From contig JAOZMT010000218.1 in NCBI GenBank assembly GCA_029934175.1, positions 1 through 5,006 of the forward strand: a stretch of 5,006 nucleotides of DNA. The letters run 5' to 3'. The DNA comes from Victivallales bacterium (GTDB taxonomy: Bacteria; Verrucomicrobiota; Lentisphaeria; Victivallales; JAUVCU01). Shown in pieces: positions 1-5,006 of this stretch. The notes beneath the pieces are model-generated. The model worked only from the letters and a program-made list of their open reading frames with translations. It did no database searches and was not told the DNA's origin. A program made the position numbers and the translations under genes. Each line of letters begins with the position of its first letter. Positions within the stretch are counted from its first letter, which is position 1.

Positions 1-217
1 TTTCTAGTCCAAAGTGTAAAGTAGTTTTATGCATAATATGAAACTAGCCAAAAAATAATGTTTTTTTGTAAATACCAATGATAATAAGAGGCTTATAGAT
101 ACTTTTTGCATGCTCAAGTGGCGTAATTATACGCCTTAAATTTAATGTTTTTTACAAGGAATTTATTATTATTGAATGCTAATTTAAGCAAAGATTAAGC
201 ATTTTATGCGTAGCCTC
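1..217. other. Intergenic region with no recognisable gene
   Basis: This stretch is very AT-rich, has stops in all frames at short intervals, and contains no RNA gene that I recognise. It holds a perfect 10-bp palindrome TTATGCATAA at 27-36 and a small hairpin at 120-135 (GGCGTA, four-base loop, TACGCC). That hairpin is followed by T/A-rich DNA with a T run at about 148-153, too far away for a standard terminator. Whatever gene lies to the left is outside the window, so I cannot say whether this is its 3' flank. Together with 218-483 it forms a 483-base gene-free block, whose second half is made of repeats. Confidence 0.6.
120..135. other. Short perfect hairpin
   Basis: GGCGTA at 120-125 pairs with TACGCC at 130-135 around a four-base loop (ATTA). 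Four of the six pairs are G-C, which stands out in AT-rich surroundings. It could be a weak transcription terminator for a gene to the left, but no T run follows directly (next bases TTAAATTT). The inverted repeat is seen directly. Any function is inference. Confidence 0.3.
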
Positions 218-355
218 TATATTCAGTAAACCCCATTTTACCACAAAGTAGACGAAGTTTTTCGCAAAGAACACAAAGGTTTTCTTTGTGAAACTTAGTG
301 TTTAACTTTGTTTCCTCTGTGGTTAACTATAATTTAATGTGGTTCACTGAATATA
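218..355 (+). repeat. MITE-like palindromic intergenic repeat, full copy
   Basis: The ends form terminal inverted repeats: 218-232 (TATATTCAGTAAACC) matches the reverse complement of 341-355 (TATATTCAGTGAACC) at 14 of 15 positions. Inside, CCACAAAG at 241-248 pairs almost perfectly with CTCTGTGG at 315-322, AAGTTT at 255-260 with AAACTT at 291-296, and CACAAAG at 272-278 with CTTTGTG at 284-290 around a five-base loop. The whole unit could therefore fold into a long broken hairpin. Both ends start or finish in TATA, which would fit a TA target duplication as made by IS630/Tc1-mariner-type transposases. A second copy in opposite orientation begins at 4958, which confirms that this is a dispersed repeat. 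It has no coding capacity. The CCACAGAG / CTTTGTG wording recalls intergenic repeats seen in many bacterial genomes, but that is recollection only. Confidence 0.75.
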
Positions 356-361
356 TTTTTT

Positions 362-464
362 TGTGCTTCGCACACGCCAGGCAAGATGCCTGACGATACT
401 TTGCAGGCAAGATGCCTGCGTTACTTTTTGCTTCGCAAGTTTTATTGCTTGATTTCTCTGAAAT
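362..464. repeat. Cluster of short hairpins with three-base loops
   Basis: Five inverted repeats follow one another, each with a three-base loop: TGTGC-TTC-GCACA (362-374), CAGGCA-AGA-TGCCTG (378-392), GCAGGCA-AGA-TGCCTGC (403-419), TTGC-TTC-GCAA (428-438) and the weaker ATTTC-TCT-GAAAT (452-464). The second and third belong to two tandem units of about 26-27 bases (378-403 and 404-430) that share both the hairpin and a following CGATACTTTG / CGTTACTTTTTG tail. The TGCTTCGCA word of the first and fourth hairpins (364-372, 429-437) brackets this pair. The cluster lies just past the 3' end of folE and next to the MITE-like element. It may act as an mRNA-stabilising or REP-like element for folE, but no T run follows any hairpin in the folE direction, so it is not a standard terminator. 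Confidence 0.7.
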
Positions 465-483
465 TGAATCCTGAAATGTTAAA

Positions 484-1026
484 TTATGTTTTAATTAAAT
501 TTAAAAATTCCAATCGTGTAGCATCTTCATCTCTAAAACTGCCAAGCATTGCTGATGTAACCATTTGTGAATTTTGTTTTTGTATGCCACGCATTGTCAT
601 ACACATATGCTGCCCTTCCATAACAACACCAACTCCTTCTGGAGTTATTTTTGATAAAATAACTTTTGCAATCTCTTGGGTTAATCTTTCTTGCAATTGC
701 AATCTTCGTGCAAACACATCTACAATACGAGCAAGCTTGCTTACTCCAAAAACTTTACCATTAGGAATATATCCAATATGGCATTTTCCAAAAAATGGGA
801 GAATATGATGTTCACATAAACTATAAAATTCAATATCTTTAATAATGACCATATCATTACATTCTACTGTAAAGATAGCATTATTAATAACTTTATCAAT
901 ATCTTGTTTATAACCTCTTGTTAAAAATTGCATACTCTTTTCAACTCTACTTGGAGTATCTAATAATCCTTCACGATTTGGGTCTTCTCCAATTGCTTTT
1001 AATATACTTTTTATTTCATTTTTCAT
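484..1026 (-). CDS. folE: GTP cyclohydrolase I (FolE)
   Basis: This 180-residue cytosolic enzyme converts GTP to 7,8-dihydroneopterin triphosphate plus formate, the first step of folate synthesis and also a source of pterin for queuosine. The family hallmarks are all visible. The zinc ligands are Cys71 and His74 in SLCEHHILPF and Cys142 in GQHMCMTMRG. The catalytic-site residues His73 and His140, Ser96-Lys97 (GVSKLARIVD) and Gln112-Glu113 (LQERLTQ) are also present; all line up with the E. coli enzyme at a constant offset of 39. The length is typical of compact bacterial type I enzymes, shorter at the N terminus than E. coli FolE, and the C terminus (SFRDEDATRLEFL) is complete. The start is supported by AAGGA seven bases upstream. 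The gene is divergent from cheW and ends next to the hairpin cluster. There is no sign of decay or foreign origin. The identification is firm; which pterin pathway dominates cannot be told from this window. Confidence 0.97.
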   Translation of the reverse strand: MKNEIKSILKAIGEDPNREGLLDTPSRVEKSMQFLTRGYKQDIDKVINNAIFTVECNDMVIIKDIEFYSLCEHHILPFFGKCHIGYIPNGKVFGVSKLARIVDVFARRLQLQERLTQEIAKVILSKITPEGVGVVMEGQHMCMTMRGIQKQNSQMVTSAMLGSFRDEDATRLEFLNLIKT

Positions 1027-1033
1027 AATAATT

Positions 1034-1038
1034 TCCTT
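1034..1038 (-). promoter_or_regulatory. folE ribosome binding site
   Basis: Read on the minus strand this is AAGGA, with a seven-base spacer to the ATG (complement of 1024-1026). It supports the chosen folE start. Confidence 0.7.
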
Positions 1039-1055
1039 TTTTTTATCTTTTAGAC

Positions 1056-1083
1056 TTGATAAAATAGTTTATTTTGCTATATT
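1056..1083 (+). promoter_or_regulatory. Probable cheW-kinase operon promoter
   Basis: TTGATA (1056-1061) and TATATT (1078-1083) are separated by 16 bases, and TGC directly before the -10 (1075-1077) supplies an extended -10 element. Transcription would start near 1090, giving a leader of about 38 bases before the cheW start at 1128. I see no clear operator palindrome or sigma28/sigma54 motif, so housekeeping-sigma expression is the simplest reading. Confidence 0.5.
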
Positions 1084-1088
1084 TACAA
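1061..1088 (-). promoter_or_regulatory. Possible folE promoter
   Basis: On the minus strand TTGTAA (complement of 1083-1088) and TATTTT (complement of 1061-1066) are 16 bases apart, a fair sigma70-type pair. It overlaps the proposed cheW promoter on the other strand, so the two genes could compete for polymerase. AT-rich DNA yields such matches easily, hence the low confidence. Confidence 0.35.
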
Positions 1089-1117
1089 GCATAATAAGAA
1101 AAATTAATTAAAAAAAT

Positions 1118-1121
1118 GGAG
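1118..1121 (+). promoter_or_regulatory. cheW ribosome binding site that decides the start
   Basis: GGAG lies six bases before the ATG at 1128. It overlaps an earlier in-frame ATG at 1116-1118, which itself has only an A/T run upstream. The ATG at 1116 is therefore part of the binding site and not the likely initiator, and the protein should begin Met-Ser-Ile-Val. Confidence 0.75.
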
Positions 1122-1127
1122 TTTTCT

Positions 1128-1616
1128 ATGTCTATTGTTAAAGAAAAAACAAACATCCCTGAAGTTGCAGGAGAGTATTTAACCTTTGTTTTAGATTCAG
1201 AAGAGTATGGTATTAAGATTTTGACTGTGATTGAAATTATTCAAGTATTAAGAATGACTAGAGTCCCAGGAGCAGAACATTTTGTAAAAGGGGTTATCAA
1301 TTTAAGAGGGAAAGTTGTTCCTGTAATTGATTTAAGATTAAAGTTTAATGTTGAAGCAAAAGAAAATACAGAAGAAACATGTATCATCGTTATAAATATA
1401 GAAATAAATGATATTTCAATAACTTTAGGAATGATTGTTGATGCTGTTAATGAAGTTGCAAATATAACTAATGAAAATATAGATAAAACGCCAACTATGG
1501 GAAATTCTATTTCAACAAATAATATTTTGGGAATTGGCAAAATAGATGATAGAGTTATAATGCTTCTTGACTTAATAAAAACATTTGAAAATGATCTTGT
1601 AAAAATTTCTGAATAA
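1128..1616 (+). CDS. cheW: CheW-family chemosensory adaptor protein
   Basis: This is a 162-residue single-domain CheW protein from the start chosen here; the upstream ATG at 1116 would add four residues but lacks a binding site. CheW proteins are soluble double SH3-like beta-barrel adaptors that link chemoreceptors to the CheA kinase. Visible family features are the opening strand segment EYLTFVLDSEEYGI (16-29), the region VPGAEHFVKGVINLRG (46-61), the diagnostic NLRGKVVPVIDLR (58-70) and the closing GIGKIDDRVIMLLDL (135-149). The conserved arginine of NLRG (Arg60), implicated in receptor/CheA contacts in model CheWs, is kept. There is no fused receiver (so not CheV) and no kinase domain. The gene lies six bases upstream of a hybrid histidine kinase in the same frame, so the two are probably coupled. 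No CheA, receptor, CheB or CheR gene is in the window. The family is certain; the partner is inference, either the adjacent kinase or a main chemotaxis array encoded elsewhere. Confidence 0.95.
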   Translation: MSIVKEKTNIPEVAGEYLTFVLDSEEYGIKILTVIEIIQVLRMTRVPGAEHFVKGVINLRGKVVPVIDLRLKFNVEAKENTEETCIIVINIEINDISITLGMIVDAVNEVANITNENIDKTPTMGNSISTNNILGIGKIDDRVIMLLDLIKTFENDLVKISE

Positions 1617-1622
1617 TATACA

Positions 1623-4600
1623 ATGGAAACAAAATTATCAATAAATATTTTTCTAAAAAGATTTATAGGCATAGTAATTCTTATTATTACAGTGACTGCA
1701 ATAACGACCGTCTTCTTTATAAATAAAGCTGTTGAGCATCATAAAGAACTAGTTAGTCACTTAAATGATAATTTGCAAAAAGAGCAGTTAAATGAAATAG
1801 TTAAAGGAAAAAATCTTAGATTTTCATTAGTGCTGTTATTTTCTTTTATATTAATAGGTGCCATTTTATTATTTTACCTAATACTAGAAAAAAAATTAAG
1901 AAGAGATCTAAATGTTTTTCAAAAATTCTTCAATGCTGCAATAAAAGACGGTTCAGTTCACATTAAAGAGCAAGACAAATTATATTTTGATGAATTTAGA
2001 CAGCTTGCAAATTCTGCAAATCAAATGGTTGATGATCACAGAATGAAATTTTTACTATTAGAAAATAAACATTCTTATCATATTAAATTCAATAAAGCTC
2101 TCACTGAAATAATGACCCACAAGGTTTTAGCTGAAAGAAATATATCAAAATCTGCAAAAATTTTCACAGAATTAATATCAAAAGCTATACATATAGGTCG
2201 GATTGGGATTTGGCTAGTTAATGAAAATAAGAAGACTTTGCACTCTATTGATATTTTTGAAAACAATGATCATTATTATGGTGCATCGATAGAACTAAAA
2301 AAAATAAAATCTTATTTAGAGCTTCTAGAAAAGAATGGCATAGTGAATAGCTCAGATGCGTTATATGATTCACAATTAAAGGGTTTAAAAAAGGAGTATT
2401 TAGAGCCCAATAATATACAATCGGTGTTAAGTGCTCCTATTATCGTTTCAAGCAATGTAGTGGGTATTATTTCTTTTGAGGTCATAGGAAGAAAATTTAT
2501 TTGGCAGGCAGAAGAAGTATCTTTTATATCATCTATTGCAACGAGACTTGCACAAGTTTATATTACAGATGAACAAAGACAATTACAAATAGAACTCGAA
2601 AAATCAAATAAACTTGCGAACAGTGCAGTTGAAGCGAAAAGTGCATTTCTTGCAAATATGTCACATGAGATAAGGACTCCTATGCATGGAGTTATTGGTA
2701 TGATTGAATTATTATTAAAAACTAATTTAACAGGAATTCAAAAAGACTATATTTATAAGATGAAACGCACCTCGAATATTTTGCAATCTGTAATTACAAA
2801 TATATTAGATTCTTCAAAAATGGAACAAAATAAATTAGTCTTAGAAAAAAGATCATTTGATTTAATTGAATTAATAGATTCAATATCTGATTTGTTTGCG
2901 ATGACTGCAAAAGAAAAAGGTGTTGAATTAATTGTGATAAAGGAAAGATTATTGCGTAATTATGTCGGCGACTCTTTTAGAATTCAACAAATTTTATCAA
3001 ACTTATTAAGCAACGCTATAAAATTTACAGCACAGGGGGAAATTATACTGAAGGTTTCACTTAAGCAAAAAAATGAAGAGACAAGCGATATTTTATTTTC
3101 TGTTCAAGATTCAGGCATAGGAATTGATAAACAAGAGCAGGAAGCATTGTTTAAGCCATTTTCTCAAGCAGATGAATCTACGACAAGAAATTTTGGTGGC
3201 TCTGGTCTTGGGTTATCTATTTGTAAAGATCTTGTAGAATTAATGAAAAGTAAATTAATCCTTGATAGTGAAAAAGGTAAAGGAAGCAAGTTTTCTTTTC
3301 TTTTAAAAATGCCTCAAGGTGATATGGAAATAGATAATAACATAGATAATTCATTATCAAAAAATATGAATGTTTTGATTGTAGATGATATTTTTGCAAA
3401 TAGGATATTATTACAAACATTGTTAAAAACATTTAATATATCTTCAGTTTTAGCTAAAAGTGGAGACGATGCGTTAGTATTATTAGAAAAATTCAAACAA
3501 GAAGAAAAGTCTGATTTTGATTATATTTTTACAGATTATATGATGCCAGGTATAGATGGCATAGAATTAATCCAGCAGATTAAATTAAAAAATTTATCAG
3601 CAGGAAAATTAGTTTTAATGACCGCATTTGGAGAAGTTCATATTAAACATGAAGCTCAAGGAAAAGGGGCTGATGCATATTTAGAAAAACCGATAAAACA
3701 TAATGATTTACAAAAAATGCTTACTTTCCTCGCTCCTGCTACAAAACAAATTAAAGAAAATAACATAACAAATGCACAAAAGATAAGCTTTCTTATTGTT
3801 GAAGACAACGATGTCAATCAGTTAATACTCGCTGAATTACTGAAAGATTTAGGTGGCGAAATTTCCATTGCAAACAACGGAAAAGAAGCGGTCGATATAG
3901 TGCAAGAAAAAAATATTGATTTAATTTTTATGGATTGTCAAATGCCTATTATGGATGGCTTTCAAGCAACAAAAGAAATACGAATTCTTGAGAAAAAAGA
4001 AATAATCAAAAAGATTCCTATTATTGCGATGACTGCTAATGTATCAAAACAAGATAAAGAAAAATGTCTTGCGCTAGGAATGAATAACTATTTAACAAAG
4101 CCTTTAGAAGTTGAAAAGATGTTAAAAGTAATAGAAGAGTATATAGAAAAAGACAATATTAAATCTATTTCAAAGCAAATAAAAGGATTCGTTACTGGAA
4201 AAATAAAAAGGATTAATACAAAGTTTCTAAATCGTAAAATTTCAAAAAAGATGAGTGAGTCAGGAAGCATGGATAAAATAGCTAATTCAACGATTATAGG
4301 AGTAGATGTAAAAGAAGCTCTTATTCGAGTAAATAATAAAGAAGACCTTTTAATGACTTTACTAACGAATTTTTCAAAAAAACATCTTAATTCCGATAAA
4401 GAAATAGAAATATTATTAAAAAATAAAGAATATGAAAAACTGCAAAAATATCTTCATTCAATAAAAGGTGCTGCTGGAAATTTAGCAATTATTAAAGTTT
4501 TTAATTCAGTTAAATTTTTTGAAGGTTTGGTTAAAGAAAATGAAGTTACACAATTTGACGCTGCTTTTGCTGAATTTAAAAAATATTTATATGAATTTAC

Positions 4601-4874
4601 ACAGCAATTTGATAATAAAGAAGAAAAAATTGAAATAGATGTGGATACTAATTATACAGATGAAGAAAATAAGATATTATTAGATAGGTTAATAATAATC
4701 AAAGATATGATTTGTAATAATGATGTAACAGTTGAAAAAGACTTAGATGAAATAATAATAGAATATAAATATAAAGAGTTACAATTAATAAAAAATATGG
4801 TTGCAGATTTTGATTTTAATGAAGCAAATAAAATGCTTGAGAAATTTATAAATAATAAATCTGCGATAATATAG
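1623..4874 (+). CDS. Membrane-bound hybrid sensor histidine kinase (HAMP-GAF-HisKA-HATPase-REC-REC-HPt)
   Basis: This 1083-residue protein is a complete multistep phosphorelay kinase of the inner membrane. Two membrane helices (about 14-33 and 66-87) enclose an outside loop of only about 30 residues. A HAMP-like linker follows (about 88-140, with DEFRQLANSANQMV), then a GAF domain (about 155-315, with GIWLVNENKKTL and APIIVSSNVVGIISFE) and a helical linker. HisKA carries His348 in SHEIRTPMHGVIG. The ATPase domain has its N box (QQILSNLLSNAIKFT; Asn460, Asn464), DSGIGI (496-501), LFKPFSQAD and GGSGLGLSI (525-533). Receiver 1 has Asp588/Asp589, phosphoacceptor Asp638, Thr667 and Lys689. Receiver 2 has Glu727/Asp728, Asp771, Thr804 and Lys826. 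The HPt domain has His945 in HSIKGAAGNL, followed by a helical tail of about 84 residues. No catalytic residue is missing. There is no CheW-like P5 domain, so it is not a CheA. It starts six bases after cheW with no visible Shine-Dalgarno, which suggests coupling. The ligand and the downstream response regulator are unknown. Confidence 0.95.
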   Translation: METKLSINIFLKRFIGIVILIITVTAITTVFFINKAVEHHKELVSHLNDNLQKEQLNEIVKGKNLRFSLVLLFSFILIGAILLFYLILEKKLRRDLNVFQKFFNAAIKDGSVHIKEQDKLYFDEFRQLANSANQMVDDHRMKFLLLENKHSYHIKFNKALTEIMTHKVLAERNISKSAKIFTELISKAIHIGRIGIWLVNENKKTLHSIDIFENNDHYYGASIELKKIKSYLELLEKNGIVNSSDALYDSQLKGLKKEYLEPNNIQSVLSAPIIVSSNVVGIISFEVIGRKFIWQAEEVSFISSIATRLAQVYITDEQRQLQIELEKSNKLANSAVEAKSAFLANMSHEIRTPMHGVIGMIELLLKTNLTGIQKDYIYKMKRTSNILQSVITNILDSSKMEQNKLVLEKRSFDLIELIDSISDLFAMTAKEKGVELIVIKERLLRNYVGDSFRIQQILSNLLSNAIKFTAQGEIILKVSLKQKNEETSDILFSVQDSGIGIDKQEQEALFKPFSQADESTTRNFGGSGLGLSICKDLVELMKSKLILDSEKGKGSKFSFLLKMPQGDMEIDNNIDNSLSKNMNVLIVDDIFANRILLQTLLKTFNISSVLAKSGDDALVLLEKFKQEEKSDFDYIFTDYMMPGIDGIELIQQIKLKNLSAGKLVLMTAFGEVHIKHEAQGKGADAYLEKPIKHNDLQKMLTFLAPATKQIKENNITNAQKISFLIVEDNDVNQLILAELLKDLGGEISIANNGKEAVDIVQEKNIDLIFMDCQMPIMDGFQATKEIRILEKKEIIKKIPIIAMTANVSKQDKEKCLALGMNNYLTKPLEVEKMLKVIEEYIEKDNIKSISKQIKGFVTGKIKRINTKFLNRKISKKMSESGSMDKIANSTIIGVDVKEALIRVNNKEDLLMTLLTNFSKKHLNSDKEIEILLKNKEYEKLQKYLHSIKGAAGNLAIIKVFNSVKFFEGLVKENEVTQFDAAFAEFKKYLYEFTQQFDNKEEKIEIDVDTNYTDEENKILLDRLIIIKDMICNNDVTVEKDLDEIIIEYKYKELQLIKNMVADFDFNEANKMLEKFINNKSAII

Positions 4875-4957
4875 AGGTGAATATAAATAATTCCACCAGT
4901 AGAAGAGTAGAAAAAGTATGGATTGCTCCTAACTTCGTTCATTAATTGAAATATTGT
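4875..4957. other. Short spacer after the kinase gene, no gene seen
   Basis: There is no convincing terminator. GGTG (4876-4879) can pair with CACC (4894-4897), extended by AAT/ATT with one bulge, but no T run follows. A purine-rich AGAGGTG overlaps the kinase stop and opens a GTG-started frame of 22 codons (4877-4945), too short and too unusual to call. GATTGCTCCTAACTTCGTTC (4921-4940) looks faintly like a widespread intergenic repeat word (GATTGCTTCGT...CACTTCGTTC), which is recollection and not a demonstrated match. Confidence 0.4.
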
Positions 4958-5006
4958 ATATATTCAGTGAACCACATTAAATTATAGTTAACCACAGAGG
5001 AAACAA
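4958..5006 (-). repeat. Second, inverted copy of the MITE-like repeat, cut by the window end
   Basis: These 49 bases are the exact reverse complement of 308-356, covering the terminal repeat (TATATTCAGTGAACC), the spacer and the CCACAGAGG arm. The copy continues past the window edge, so its full length and far end cannot be seen. It starts 84 bases after the kinase stop codon. Perfect identity over 49 bases in non-coding DNA points to recent spread or to gene conversion between the copies. Both copies turn the same end toward the folE-cheW-kinase segment. Confidence 0.85.

Noticed and set aside
27..36. TTATGCATAA palindrome as an operator
   Set aside because: Short AT-rich palindromes arise often by chance, and no gene start lies nearby.
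362..374. Terminator for folE at the TGTGC-TTC-GCACA hairpin
   Set aside because: In the folE direction the hairpin is followed by A residues, not T, so it does not fit.
362..464. CRISPR array
   Set aside because: There are only two units of the main word, the gaps between hairpins are 3-13 bases, and there are no spacers of proper length and no cas genes.
386..808. 140-codon open frame on the plus strand
   Set aside because: It is antisense to folE, has no binding site, starts inside the hairpin cluster and its protein resembles nothing I know; folE is certain on the other strand.
484..1616. A functional folE-chemosensory link
   Set aside because: They are only divergent neighbours. Nothing in the GAF or CheW sequence suggests pterin sensing.
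1241..1672. 143-codon open frame on the minus strand
   Set aside because: It is a shadow of cheW and the kinase start, in AT-rich DNA where such frames are common.
1888..2304. Two A8 runs (1888-1895 and 2297-2304) as phase-variation sites in the kinase gene
   Set aside because: They encode Lys-rich codons in a very AT-rich gene and the frame is intact through both; such runs are expected by composition.
4876..4897. Rho-independent terminator after the kinase
   Set aside because: The stem is short with a bulge and no T run follows.
4652..4942. 96-codon open frame on the minus strand
   Set aside because: It lies almost wholly antisense to the kinase C terminus, is low in complexity and has no recognisable domain.
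4877..4945. 22-codon GTG-started frame after the kinase
   Set aside because: Its purine-rich upstream block overlaps the kinase stop, spacing is wrong for the GTG, and the peptide matches nothing I know.

Overview
This is an AT-rich bacterial window. It holds three intact protein genes (folE, cheW and a hybrid histidine kinase), with repeat-rich intergenic DNA at both ends. A two-pass transmembrane phosphorelay kinase, a CheW adaptor and a compact FolE suggest a free-living or host-associated Gram-negative bacterium of low GC content. A low-GC proteobacterium in the broad sense, such as a Silvanigrellales/Oligoflexia-like lineage, is my impression only. Nothing in the window fixes the taxon.

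Layout. Bases 1-217 show no gene. Bases 218-355 are a roughly 138-bp imperfectly palindromic, MITE-like element with terminal inverted repeats. Bases 362-464 hold a tight run of short hairpins with three-base loops, including two tandem copies of a CAGGCA-AGA-TGCCTG unit. folE (GTP cyclohydrolase I, minus strand, 484-1026) is followed by a roughly 100-bp divergent promoter region. Then come cheW (1128-1616) and a 1083-residue hybrid histidine kinase (1623-4874) on the plus strand. An 84-base spacer leads to the start of a second copy of the 218-355 element, in inverted orientation, cut by the window edge. Its visible 49 bp match the first copy exactly.

How the genes work together. cheW and the kinase gene are six bases apart, in the same reading frame, and the kinase gene has no Shine-Dalgarno of its own, so they are very probably co-transcribed and translationally coupled. 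The kinase is not a CheA: it has TM-TM-HAMP-GAF-HisKA-HATPase-REC-REC-HPt order and no CheW-like P5 domain. Its pairing with a lone CheW is the most notable biological point here. The complete His-Asp-His relay sits in one polypeptide and its final response regulator must be encoded elsewhere. FolE is a metabolic enzyme (pterin/folate synthesis) and is probably only a chance divergent neighbour.

I did not find a clear-cut undescribed defence, mobile or RNA system. The best leads are the CheW/hybrid-kinase unit, the inverted repeat copies that bracket the locus, and the hairpin cluster downstream of folE.
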